Part shown: one piece after another, positions 1 through 8,352 of the stretch
How the letters are laid out: each line of letters begins with the position of its first letter
Position numbering within the stretch: the stretch's first letter is position 1
Source: Alistipes sp.
GTDB lineage: Bacteria; Bacteroidota; Bacteroidia; Bacteroidales; Rikenellaceae
DNA: 12,503 nucleotides
Reading direction: 5' to 3'
NCBI GenBank assembly: GCA_017560305.1
Contig: JAFYOF010000137.1
Coordinates: 1-12,503 of the forward strand
The notes under the pieces: model-generated
Seen by the model: only the letters and a program-made list of their open reading frames with translations
Told to the model about the DNA's origin: nothing
Databases searched by the model: none
Made by a program: the position numbers and the translations under genes

Positions 1-1
1 G

Positions 2-871
2 ATGAGCGAGATGAGTAGAGCCAACACCATAATCCGCGATAGCCTAAATTCGACCTTCTCGCAAATCACGGTCAATGACGAGGCGATGTATCGTGAGATT
101 AAAAACTATATAAAAGTTATCGACCCCCAGTTGGAGAAGATCGTAAAGCTGTACAATGGTTCGGTGCCCATCTTCGACAACTTTGATATATCGAAACAGA
201 TCAAGTCGCTCTTTGCAAAGTATGTGTCACTGAAGCGTGGCGCATATCTTATCATCGAGCACACCGAGGCGATGAATGTCATCGATGTAAACTCGGGTAA
301 CCGCACCAAGGCGGAGGTAAATCAGGAGGAGACAGCTCTGGAGGTGAACCTCGCCGCCGCAAAGGAGATTGCACGACAGCTGCGATTGAGAGACCTGGGT
401 GGTATCGTCATCATCGACTTTATCGACCTTCACAAGGCACAAAACCGCCAGCTTATGTACGATGAGATGCGTAAGTTGATGGCAACCGATAAGGCAAAGC
501 ACACAATCCTGCCGCTCACCAAGTTTGGTCTGATGCAGATTACACGCCAGCGAGTACGCCCCGTGGCTGTGGATGATGTGACGGATGTGTGTCCTACCTG
601 CAACGGCTCGGGTCGCATCGAGCCAACAGTCCTGCTCGACCGCAAGATTGAGAATCAGGTGCAGTTCCTCGCCGAGGATCGCAAGGTAAAGTATATCAGA
701 CTGAGGGTTAGCCCCTATGTCGCATCCTATCTCAAGCAGGGCTTATGGTCGCTGAGAATGAAGTGGATGTGGCGTTACAGGGTCCGCATTGATATCGTTG
801 CCGACCAGAGTCTGGGTATGGTCGATGTGAAGTATCTCGACCGTCAGGGCTTGGCCTTGATTGAGGATTAG
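2..871 (+). CDS. rng: Ribonuclease G/E family protein, 3' part (5' end outside window)
   Basis: This is the C-terminal 289 residues of an Rne/Rng endoribonuclease, which cuts single-stranded AU-rich RNA in rRNA maturation and mRNA decay. The fragment shows the DNase I-like catalytic core: Asp95 in MNVIDVNSG and Asp139 in GIVIIDFIDL match the two metal-binding aspartates (D303 and D346 of E. coli RNase E), and their spacing is nearly the same. The Zn-link motif CPTC lies at residues 197-200, followed by GSGRIEP. The family is usually about 490-520 residues, so roughly 200-230 N-terminal residues, including the S1 domain, lie before the window; the ATG at position 2 is an internal Met. There is no long C-terminal scaffold like that of E. 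coli RNase E, so an RNase G-type enzyme fits better. mfd begins 34 bases downstream. Confidence 0.93.
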   Translation: MSEMSRANTIIRDSLNSTFSQITVNDEAMYREIKNYIKVIDPQLEKIVKLYNGSVPIFDNFDISKQIKSLFAKYVSLKRGAYLIIEHTEAMNVIDVNSGNRTKAEVNQEETALEVNLAAAKEIARQLRLRDLGGIVIIDFIDLHKAQNRQLMYDEMRKLMATDKAKHTILPLTKFGLMQITRQRVRPVAVDDVTDVCPTCNGSGRIEPTVLLDRKIENQVQFLAEDRKVKYIRLRVSPYVASYLKQGLWSLRMKWMWRYRVRIDIVADQSLGMVDVKYLDRQGLALIED

Positions 872-905
872 AGGTTGATAACCCGAAAGAAAAATCTCTG
901 CACAA

Positions 906-3900
906 TTGCAAAGTAAAGAAAATATTTTACAACTCGTTGAGGGTGCAAAATCCTTCAACGGGTTGCTCAAGGAGTTGAAGCGAAAGAGTGCTACCGTCCA
1001 TCTTGAAAATTTGGTCGGCGGGGCTCTTTCACTCTATTCTGCCGCTGCGGTGAGCAAGCGTGGCGGTGTGAATATCTTTGTGGCGGAGGATAGAGATGCC
1101 GCTGCATACCTGCTCAACGACTTCTACACGCTGCTCGACGAGGAGTGTGTTCACTTCTTCCCTACATCCTACAAACGCTCGATTGTCTATGGCAAGGAGG
1201 ATGCTCAGGGCGTGGTGCAGCGCACCAATACGCTCAACGCCATCCGCCACCGCAAGAGCAACTATCTTGTGGTATGTACCTATCCCGATGCCTTGGCAGA
1301 GAGGGTTGCCGACGAGAAGGCGCTCTCGAATAACACCATCCGCCTGAAGGTGGGCGATGAGATTAAGATTGCCGACCTGGAGAGTATGCTGGTGGAGTTG
1401 GGCTTCCAGATGGTGGATTTTGTCTACGAGCCCGGTCAGTACTCTTTGCGTGGTGGTATCGTCGATGTCTTTTCCTACTCGGAGAGCCGCCCGTTCCGTT
1501 TCGATTTCTTCGGCGATGAGATTGACTCCATCCGCCGATTCAATATCTCAAGCCAGCTCTCGCACGACAAGGCGCAGGAGGTGGAGATTATCCCCAACCT
1601 TAACACCGCTTCGATTGAGAAGGTCTCGCTGGTGAAGTTTGTCGGTGAGGCGAACTACTGGTTCTACGATGCCGACTATGTGTTGCGTAGGGTGAATGAC
1701 CTGAGAAAGCGCGTGCTGGGTGAGCTGGAGTCGCCGGCCGAGATTGATACGCTGATGACCAGCCGCCGCATCCTGCTGGAGGATATGCAGGAGCAGAATG
1801 TATTTCTGTTGCGTGATAACCTCAAGGAGCGTGTTGCCGACAAGACAATCACCTTCTCAACCGTGCCGCAGCCCAAGTTCAACAAGCAGTTTGATATCCT
1901 TGCCGATGATTTGGAGGATGCCGAGCTGAAGGGTTATGAGCGTTACATTCTCTCGGAGAACAAGACGCAGATTGAGCGTCTGGAGAACATCCTGCACCAG
2001 ATAAAGCGTGGTAATGTGACATTCAAGCCTCTGGCGGTGACGCTGCACGAGGGCTTTGTTGACCACGCGCTGAAGATGTGTCTTTACACCGACCATCAGA
2101 TATTTGACCGTTATCGTCGTTATCGCATCAATGGCGAGATCAAGCGCGACGAGCAGATGACCGTGGCGGAGCTCAACGCCCTGAAGCTGGGTGACTATGT
2201 GGTGCACATCGACCACGGAGTGGGCCGTTTCGGTGGTCTGGTGAAGGTCAATCAGGGTGGCAAGATGTATGAGGCGATTAAGTTGGTCTACAAGGATAAC
2301 GATGTTCTGTTTGTGAATGTTCACGCCCTGCACCGCATCTCCCGTTTCAAGAGTGGCGATGCCGAGCCTCCGAAGATTTACAAGCTGGGCAATGGCGCTT
2401 GGCAGAAACTCAAGAATGCCACAAAGCGCGCCGTGAAGGATATCTCACGCGAACTCATAGCCCTCTACGCCAAGCGAAAGGCGAGTCAGGGATTTGCATT
2501 CTCGCCCGACAGTTACCTGCAAAACGAGATGGAGGCGTCGTTCCGCTGGGAGGAGACCGCTGACCAGCAGGCGGCTATCGAGGCTGTGAAGAAGGATATG
2601 GAGTCTACGCAGCCGATGGATAGACTGGTGTGTGGAGATGTGGGCTTCGGTAAGACCGAGGTGGCTATCCGTGCGGCATTCAAGGCGGCGGTCGATGGCA
2701 AGCAGGTGGCGGTGCTGGTGCCGACCACAATCCTTGCTCTGCAGCACTACCGCTCGTTTATGGAGCGCTTGCGTGACTTCCCGGTGAGGGTGGAGTATAT
2801 CAACCGCTCGAAGTCGGCAAAGCAGACCCGTGAGATAGCCGAGGACTTGGCTGCGGGCAAGATTGATATCCTGATTGGAACACACAAGATGCTTGGTAAG
2901 CAGATTAAGTTCCGTGACCTTGGTTTACTTATCATTGACGAGGAGCAGAAGTTTGGCGTGGCGGCGAAGGAGAAACTCACGCAGATGAGTGTGAATGTCG
3001 ACACCCTGACCCTCACGGCAACGCCTATTCCTCGCACATTGCAGTTCTCGCTGATGGGCTCGCGCGACTTGTCGGTAATCTCTACCGCACCAGCCAACCG
3101 ACAGCCTATTATCACCGAGTCGCACACCTTCTCCGAGGAGATTATCCGTGACGCCATTGAGGAGGAGCTCTCGCGTGGCGGACAGGTCTACTTTGTCAAC
3201 AACAGGGTGGAGGACCTCACGACTCTGCAAGGCTTCATCACACGCATCTGCCCCAAGGCGCGTGTGGCGGTGGGTCACGGCAAGATGCCAGCCGAGCAGT
3301 TGGAAAAACTTATTATGGACTTTATCTATGGCGAGTTCGATGTGCTGGTGGCTACAACCATCATCGAGAGCGGCATTGATATTCCAAATGCAAATACAAT
3401 CATCATCAACAACGCCCATTACTATGGTCTGAGCGACCTGCACCAGATGCGTGGCCGTGTGGGCAGATCCGACAGAAAGGCCTATTGCTATCTGGTGACG
3501 CCACCCGATGAGTTGCTCTCGGATGATGCGCGACGCCGTTTGCGTGCCATCGAGGAGTTCTCGGATTTGGGCTCGGGCTTCAACATTGCGATGCAGGATT
3601 TGGATATCCGTGGTGCGGGTAACCTGCTCGGTGCGGAGCAGAGCGGCTTCATTGCCAACATCGGTTATGAGACCTACCAGAAGATTATGCGACAGGCCAT
3701 TGCCGAGTTGCGTGCCGAGGGTCTGGATGTCGAGGGCTTGAGCGAGAGCGAGGCAGCGACAATCAAGCAGGAGGCGTTTGTGGATGATGCGGTAATCGAC
3801 ATCGAGATGCTCGCCGAGTTGCCCGACAGTTATGTGCGTCAGCCTGCCGAGAAGATTAAACTCTACCGCGAGATTGACTCATTCTCGAAGGAGGAGGAGC

Positions 3901-4226
3901 TGGTGGCATTTGAGGCTCGTCTGGTCGACCGCTTCGGTGCGTTGCCAGAGCCGGCGAGGGAGCTCCTGAATGTGGTGCGTCTGCGCTGGGAGGCGGTGCG
4001 TCTGGGTATGGAGCGAGTGAAGGTGAAGAACGGTTTGATGATTGTCCACTTCGTGGGCGAGCAGAATTCGCCTTACTACAAGAGCGATGTCTTTATGGAT
4101 ATTTTGAAGAAGGTTACAGCCCAAGCCGACAGATTTGTGCTCCGTCAACACAATAATCGTTTGGCGATGACCGTTAGAAGGGTAGAAAGTGTAGCGGAGG
4201 CGGTCGCAGTATTGAGAAATTTATAG
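906..4226 (+). CDS. mfd: Transcription-repair coupling factor Mfd
   Basis: Mfd is a DNA translocase that removes RNA polymerase stalled at lesions and recruits UvrA for excision repair. The 1106-residue product is close to the family's usual length. The N-terminal UvrB-like region includes EPGQYSLRGGIVDVFSY. A CarD-like RNA-polymerase-interaction domain starts near residue 426 (LKLGDYVVHIDHGVGRFGG). The helicase motor follows: Walker A GDVGFGKTE at 577-585, DEEQ at 678-681, the TATPIPRT motif near 704, and QMRGRVGR at 847-854. The C-terminal TRCF domain spans about residues 950-1060. The start is TTG at 906: the frame is closed by TAA at 879-881, the 24 bases between contain no ATG or GTG, and the next Met is about 150 codons on, inside the conserved region. 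coaX follows 9 bases after the stop, so the two are probably cotranscribed. Confidence 0.97.
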   Translation: MQSKENILQLVEGAKSFNGLLKELKRKSATVHLENLVGGALSLYSAAAVSKRGGVNIFVAEDRDAAAYLLNDFYTLLDEECVHFFPTSYKRSIVYGKEDAQGVVQRTNTLNAIRHRKSNYLVVCTYPDALAERVADEKALSNNTIRLKVGDEIKIADLESMLVELGFQMVDFVYEPGQYSLRGGIVDVFSYSESRPFRFDFFGDEIDSIRRFNISSQLSHDKAQEVEIIPNLNTASIEKVSLVKFVGEANYWFYDADYVLRRVNDLRKRVLGELESPAEIDTLMTSRRILLEDMQEQNVFLLRDNLKERVADKTITFSTVPQPKFNKQFDILADDLEDAELKGYERYILSENKTQIERLENILHQIKRGNVTFKPLAVTLHEGFVDHALKMCLYTDHQIFDRYRRYRINGEIKRDEQMTVAELNALKLGDYVVHIDHGVGRFGGLVKVNQGGKMYEAIKLVYKDNDVLFVNVHALHRISRFKSGDAEPPKIYKLGNGAWQKLKNATKRAVKDISRELIALYAKRKASQGFAFSPDSYLQNEMEASFRWEETADQQAAIEAVKKDMESTQPMDRLVCGDVGFGKTEVAIRAAFKAAVDGKQVAVLVPTTILALQHYRSFMERLRDFPVRVEYINRSKSAKQTREIAEDLAAGKIDILIGTHKMLGKQIKFRDLGLLIIDEEQKFGVAAKEKLTQMSVNVDTLTLTATPIPRTLQFSLMGSRDLSVISTAPANRQPIITESHTFSEEIIRDAIEEELSRGGQVYFVNNRVEDLTTLQGFITRICPKARVAVGHGKMPAEQLEKLIMDFIYGEFDVLVATTIIESGIDIPNANTIIINNAHYYGLSDLHQMRGRVGRSDRKAYCYLVTPPDELLSDDARRRLRAIEEFSDLGSGFNIAMQDLDIRGAGNLLGAEQSGFIANIGYETYQKIMRQAIAELRAEGLDVEGLSESEAATIKQEAFVDDAVIDIEMLAELPDSYVRQPAEKIKLYREIDSFSKEEELVAFEARLVDRFGALPEPARELLNVVRLRWEAVRLGMERVKVKNGLMIVHFVGEQNSPYYKSDVFMDILKKVTAQADRFVLRQHNNRLAMTVRRVESVAEAVAVLRNL

Positions 4227-4235
4227 CCCAAAGAG

Positions 4236-4964
4236 ATGAATTTGATAGTTGACATAGGCAATTCATTTATCAAGGCGGCCGTGGTGGAGAACGACAATGT
4301 GCTGGCGATGAATCGTTACGCATCGGTTGGCGAGTTCGCCCAGAGCGGAGTGCTTGCCCAGTATCCTCTTTTGCGCCGGGCCATAGTAGCCTCTACGGGC
4401 GTCAGTACCTTCGAGGTGGCGGAGTTGCTCAGGCAGTGGGGATTGGATGTGCTGGAGATGACCCAGCAGACGGCGGTGCCCATTGGCAATGCCTACCTCA
4501 CGCCCGAGACCCTTGGCGTAGACCGCCTGGCGGCAGCTGTGGGTGCGGTGGCGCAGTATGGCGAGGATTGTGTGATAGTGGATTTCGGCTCGGCGATAAC
4601 CATCGATATGGTGCAGGGAGGAGTCTTTCTCGGGGGTAATATTTCGCCAGGTATGGAGATGCGTTTTCGTGCTCTGCACGACTACACGAAGCGTCTGCCG
4701 AAATGTGGGTCAACGGAGGAGATTTTGCTTCTGGGACGCACCACCAAGGAGGCCATCGAGCAGGGTGTTATGCAAGGCATAACCAACGAGATTGAGGGGT
4801 ATATATCGCGTTTTTATGCGAAAAATGTAAAATTAGCGATAATTTTTACGGGTGGAGACGCCGAATGCTTTGTAAAACGAATTAAAAATGCGATATTTGC
4901 AAAATGTAATCTGGTTATTTACGGATTAAACAGAATTTTAGAGTATAATGCAACGATTGAATAA
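4236..4964 (+). CDS. coaX: Type III pantothenate kinase CoaX
   Basis: CoaX phosphorylates pantothenate to 4'-phosphopantothenate, the first step of coenzyme A synthesis. Type III enzymes belong to the ASKHA fold, use a monovalent cation and are not inhibited by CoA (family knowledge). Visible motifs are the phosphate-binding DIGN at residues 6-9, GVDR with Asp96, VDFGSAITID with Asp116, and GGNISPGMEMRFRAL. The length of 242 residues is normal. It starts 9 bases after mfd and its last 17 bases overlap the next reading frame. The last 50 or so codons change character, becoming rich in AAA, ATT and TTT while the body uses AAG, ATC and GCG; this may reflect control sequence for the downstream envelope genes. 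Cytosolic. Confidence 0.95.
   Translation: MNLIVDIGNSFIKAAVVENDNVLAMNRYASVGEFAQSGVLAQYPLLRRAIVASTGVSTFEVAELLRQWGLDVLEMTQQTAVPIGNAYLTPETLGVDRLAAAVGAVAQYGEDCVIVDFGSAITIDMVQGGVFLGGNISPGMEMRFRALHDYTKRLPKCGSTEEILLLGRTTKEAIEQGVMQGITNEIEGYISRFYAKNVKLAIIFTGGDAECFVKRIKNAIFAKCNLVIYGLNRILEYNATIE
4801..4947 (+). promoter_or_regulatory. AT-rich 3' end of coaX, possible internal promoter region
   Basis: The final part of coaX is markedly richer in A and T than the rest of the gene and lies directly before the envelope gene starting at 4948. It contains TTTG at 4896-4899 and, 16 bases later, TATTTACG at 4916-4923, which only partly fits the Bacteroides -33/-7 pattern (TTTG, then TAnnTTTG after about 19-21 bases). 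The match is weak. The case rests mainly on base composition and on the plausibility of separate expression for the downstream genes. Confidence 0.2.
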
Positions 4965-6321
4965 GAAGATTTTTGGTGTAATTATAGCCCTCGTAGCGCT
5001 GCTTCCTGTCAGCCTTGAGGCGCAGACTTTGACAAGCAGCGTGAATACCTATTCACCTTACTCGATGTATGGCTTGGGTGAGTTGTCAACTCAGGGTACA
5101 GCCGTTCAGCGTTCTATGGGTGGCGTGGGTGTAGCGATGTTCTCGACCACTTCGGTCAATGTGATGAACCCTGCGGCCTATGGTTACACTCCACAGCAGA
5201 GTTTCCTCTTCAACTTCGGTGTTGAGGGTGGTCACTACCGCAACTCGCAGAACAAGTACGGCGAGACTACATCGCAGGTGAAGACAGCCTACAACTCGGT
5301 GAACATTCACGACATCGCATTCCAGATGCCACTTGCCAAGGGCGTAGGTCTGGGCTTCAGCCTCACTCCTTACAGCAATGTGGGTTACACAATGCACCGC
5401 GACGATATGTCGGTGGCTGGAAATATGGGTAGCGCACGCTATGAGTATTACGGCGAGGGTGATGTGTCGGAGGTTAAGCTGGGCGTTGGTTACGCTCCGG
5501 TGAAGAAGTTCTCGATGGGTGTTGCGATGATGTACTACTGGGGTTGTATCAACCGCTCTTACAAGATGCTCCCATCGAACATCGTCACAGGTAATGGCGA
5601 GTACGCATCAACAACGGGTATCGACACCTATGATGTCTCACGAGTGAAGATGCAGGCGGGTGTGATGTGGAACCCAATCCTGAAGAGCACCGAGATTTTG
5701 TCATTCGCTGCAACCTATGACATCGGCGGAAACCTTCACCCGGATGTTGTGAAGTATGTATATGTGGATAACCTGCTTCAGTCGGTGGTGCGTCAGGATA
5801 GTAATGCTGCGCTTCCAATGAAGTTGCCAAAGCAGGTGGCGGTGGGCTTCTACTACCAGAACCTGAAGGTGAAGTTCGGAGCAGACTATGTATATCAGGG
5901 CTGGGGTAACGACAACGCCTCAATCTTTGAGAACTCGGACAATGGCGTAGCGGTGACATACACCGACACCCATACAGTGAAGGTGGGTGCGCAGTATACA
6001 CCAAAACATACGGATGTGAGAAACTATCTGCGTCGTATGGCATATCGCATCGGTGCTCGCTATGGCGACTACTACCAGACCTATGGCGGCGAGAAGATTG
6101 ACCAGTTGGCTTTGACAGCGGGTCTTGGTCTGCCGGTGAAGTTGTTCGGTCGCTCGGCGGTTGATGTAGGCTTCGAGTGGGGTATGCGCGGTTTGAGCAA
6201 TAAGGATATCCTTGTCGACAATATGAAGGCCAACCTGGTGAGACAGAACTATGTGAAGTTCTCAATCGGTTTGAGTCTCTTCGGTGACGACGAGTGGTTT
6301 GTACAGAGAAAATATAAATAA
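4948..6321 (+). CDS. Outer-membrane beta-barrel protein of unknown function
   Basis: The 457-residue product begins with a signal peptide: Lys/Arg near the N-terminus, a hydrophobic stretch at about residues 8-23, and probable cleavage after LEA at residue 25. The mature part has many short alternating segments rich in Tyr, Gly, Val, Asn and Ser, such as GLGFSLTPYSNVGYT and KFGADYVYQGWG, typical of outer-membrane beta strands. A Ser/Gly/Asn-rich N-terminal stretch (YSMYGLGELS, MGGVGVAMFS, VNVMNPAAYG) recalls FadL/OmpP1-like proteins, but I cannot assign a substrate. The ATG at 4948 is chosen because it gives the complete signal peptide; it overlaps the end of coaX by 17 bases. The TPR gene follows 25 bases later and LptC after that, so a role in envelope assembly or lipid traffic is an inference from position. 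An unrelated porin or structural barrel is equally possible. Confidence 0.75.
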   Translation: MQRLNKKIFGVIIALVALLPVSLEAQTLTSSVNTYSPYSMYGLGELSTQGTAVQRSMGGVGVAMFSTTSVNVMNPAAYGYTPQQSFLFNFGVEGGHYRNSQNKYGETTSQVKTAYNSVNIHDIAFQMPLAKGVGLGFSLTPYSNVGYTMHRDDMSVAGNMGSARYEYYGEGDVSEVKLGVGYAPVKKFSMGVAMMYYWGCINRSYKMLPSNIVTGNGEYASTTGIDTYDVSRVKMQAGVMWNPILKSTEILSFAATYDIGGNLHPDVVKYVYVDNLLQSVVRQDSNAALPMKLPKQVAVGFYYQNLKVKFGADYVYQGWGNDNASIFENSDNGVAVTYTDTHTVKVGAQYTPKHTDVRNYLRRMAYRIGARYGDYYQTYGGEKIDQLALTAGLGLPVKLFGRSAVDVGFEWGMRGLSNKDILVDNMKANLVRQNYVKFSIGLSLFGDDEWFVQRKYK

Positions 6322-6346
6322 TTATAAAACATAAACCTTGAATAAA

Positions 6347-7696
6347 ATGAAAAGTTTGAAAGTAATTTTGGCAGTTGCCTTTGCTGTGGTTGGTATCTCG
6401 GCAATGGCACAGGAGATCAACTACGATGATCCAAAGTATGCTGTGTGGGGTGAGAATGCAAATGAGCGTCGCGACAATATGCTCAACAACCAGTTCCTCA
6501 AGGAGGCGGTTGATAACAAGAACTACTCTGCAGCGTCAAAGTATTTGGGTATCCTGTTGACAAAGTGTCCAGCTGCTTCGCAGAACATCTACACCAACGG
6601 TGCAAAGCTCTACAAGGCGTTGATTAACAAGGCTGAGGACGAGGACGGCAAGAAGGTTTACATCGACTCTTTGATGTATCTCTACGATGTTCGTTTGAAG
6701 GCGTTTGAGACACACAAGAAGTATGGTAAGGATTACATCCTCAACCGTAAGGCTCGTGAGTTCTACTCATATTTCCCAGATGACCGTGAGGGTATCCGCG
6801 ACATCTTCCAGCAGGCTGTTGAGGCAAGCAAGGAGATGAAGGACAAGTATGACCTCGAGTTGGTATCAATCTACTTCGCTGAGTTGTGCGCTGACTACCA
6901 GAACGATCTCTTGGCAGCTGAGGAGTTGATCGCTGCTTACGATAAGTACTCTCCAGCATTCGACGGCGTTGAGGAGGAGGCTGACATCGAGCTCAAGAAC
7001 CAGTTCGACTCTGCATTCGGTCAGAGTGGTGCTGCAAGCTGCGAGAACCTGGAGACTCTCTTCGCTAAGAAGTTGGGTGAGAACCCAGACGATGAGGCTT
7101 TGCTCTCACAGGCTGTATCTTTGATGTCACGCGCAAACTGCAACAGCGATTTCTTCTTCGCTACTGCTGAGAAGTTCTACGAGGTTAAGCCATCTTCAGA
7201 GACTGCTCTCTTCCTTGCACAGGGCTTCCAGAGCCGTGGTGAGTTCGAGAAGGCTATGAAGTATTTGTCAGAGGCTTTGGCTGCTGAGCAGGATGCTGCC
7301 GAGAAGGAGAAGTTGTATGTTCGTATCGGTTTGATCAGCATCCAGACAAAGAACTACGCTGAGGCTGTGAAGGCTGCTAACGAGATTAAGGCTATCAACC
7401 CAGAGAACGGTTACGCTTACTTCCTCTTGGGTCAGTGCTACGCTGCTTCTGCAAACTGCTCTGAGCTCAAGTGCCAGGCTTGCTACTGGGCTGCCTTCGA
7501 TGTAATGAACAAGGCGGTTGATTTGCTCGCATCAGAGCCTTCAATCCAGGAGAGCGCAAAGAAGTTGGCTGCAAGCTTCCGTTCTGCATTCCCAACAAAG
7601 GAGGAGTGCTTCTTCAACGAGTTGCAGTCAGGCGCATCTTACACTGTTAAGCACGGTTTCGCAAACGGCGTAAATACAACTGTTCGTTTCAGATAA
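6347..7696 (+). CDS. Secreted periplasmic TPR-like protein of unknown function
   Basis: I choose ATG 6347 over an in-frame TTG at 6338, because it is preceded by an A-rich leader and gives a clean signal peptide (MKSLKVILAVAFAVVGISA, cleavage after AMA at about residue 21). The mature protein of about 428 residues is largely helical. Tetratricopeptide-like pairs are clearest at about residues 280-360: FLAQGFQSRGEFEKAMKYL, then YVRIGLISIQTKNYAEAVKA, then AYFLLGQCYAA. Such repeats usually bind protein partners. The C-terminal part has four close cysteines at 364, 371, 376 and 379, with others elsewhere, so disulfides are possible in the periplasm. There is no lipobox. The codons are strongly biased (GCT for Ala, AAG, TTC, AAC), suggesting abundance. 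lptC follows after 7 bases. It may act with the outer-membrane protein encoded just upstream, but this is inference from position. Confidence 0.8.
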   Translation: MKSLKVILAVAFAVVGISAMAQEINYDDPKYAVWGENANERRDNMLNNQFLKEAVDNKNYSAASKYLGILLTKCPAASQNIYTNGAKLYKALINKAEDEDGKKVYIDSLMYLYDVRLKAFETHKKYGKDYILNRKAREFYSYFPDDREGIRDIFQQAVEASKEMKDKYDLELVSIYFAELCADYQNDLLAAEELIAAYDKYSPAFDGVEEEADIELKNQFDSAFGQSGAASCENLETLFAKKLGENPDDEALLSQAVSLMSRANCNSDFFFATAEKFYEVKPSSETALFLAQGFQSRGEFEKAMKYLSEALAAEQDAAEKEKLYVRIGLISIQTKNYAEAVKAANEIKAINPENGYAYFLLGQCYAASANCSELKCQACYWAAFDVMNKAVDLLASEPSIQESAKKLAASFRSAFPTKEECFFNELQSGASYTVKHGFANGVNTTVRFR

Positions 7697-7703
7697 TATA
7701 GCG

Positions 7704-8339
7704 ATGAATATCTATTCGCTTGGACGATATGTAGCGGTAGCACTCTCTTTTTTGGGGAGTGCTATCTTGCTATTCTCTTGCGAAAAGAAACAGACCGTGG
7801 CGGACGAGCCAAACTATGAGACTCTGATGACGGAGTACAGCGAGAATATGTCGATTGAGCAGTCGGAGAACGGCGACAAGTCCTACATCTTCGAAGCACC
7901 TTTAATCGAGGGCTACGCTATGGCGCGTGACCCATATCGCGAATTCCGCAAGGGCGTAAAAATCAGGATGTTCGATAAGGAGGCAGGGCAGACTGTCTCG
8001 GCAACGCTTGAGGCTAACTACGCCATCTTCTATGAGAACAGAAAACTCTGGGAGGCGAAGGGCGATGTGAGGGTCATCCAGTCCAACGGTCGCAAACTCA
8101 ATACTACCCAGCTCTTCTGGAATCAGACTACCCACATCATCTACTCGAATGTCGATTGTGTGATTGTTGACCGCGATCAGACCATCTTCTGCGAGGGCTT
8201 TGAGAGCGATGAGCAGATGAAGGAGTGGACCTACCGCAAGGTCAAGGGTGTCACCTACTTCGAGGAGTCGCAGGTAAACCCCCAGGCCAAGGATGACGCC
8301 GCGGAAGGGGAGCAGCCAGCCGAGGAAAAGAAAGAATAA
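7704..8339 (+). CDS. lptC: LptC-like lipopolysaccharide export protein, probable lipoprotein
   Basis: LptC receives lipopolysaccharide from the LptBFG transporter and passes it to the periplasmic LptA bridge. The 211-residue product shows the beta-jellyroll pattern of Bacteroidota LptC: APLIEGYAMARDPYREF, then GVKIRMFDKEAGQTVSATLEA, YAIFYENRKLWEAKGDVRV, and LNTTQLFWNQTTHIIYS. Residues 10-25 are hydrophobic and end in LFSC with Cys26, which resembles a lipobox, so the protein may be lipid-anchored rather than held by a transmembrane helix as in E. coli; Phe at -2 is not ideal. The C-terminus (from about residue 194) is an acidic, low-complexity, probably disordered tail rich in Glu, Ala and Lys. 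The gene lies 7 bases after the TPR gene and 13 bases before the CBS-domain gene. Confidence 0.87.
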   Translation: MNIYSLGRYVAVALSFLGSAILLFSCEKKQTVADEPNYETLMTEYSENMSIEQSENGDKSYIFEAPLIEGYAMARDPYREFRKGVKIRMFDKEAGQTVSATLEANYAIFYENRKLWEAKGDVRVIQSNGRKLNTTQLFWNQTTHIIYSNVDCVIVDRDQTIFCEGFESDEQMKEWTYRKVKGVTYFEESQVNPQAKDDAAEGEQPAEEKKE

Positions 8340-8352
8340 ATAAAGAAGATAT

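Noticed and set aside
5585..6265. Long minus-strand frame of 226 codons inside the outer-membrane gene
   Set aside because: It lies wholly inside a well-supported + strand gene with a signal peptide, and its product is a low-complexity Ser/Pro/Arg-rich shadow.
6338..6346. TTG start three codons upstream for the TPR-like gene
   Set aside because: ATG 6347 gives a standard signal peptide directly after an A-rich leader; the extra residues add nothing.
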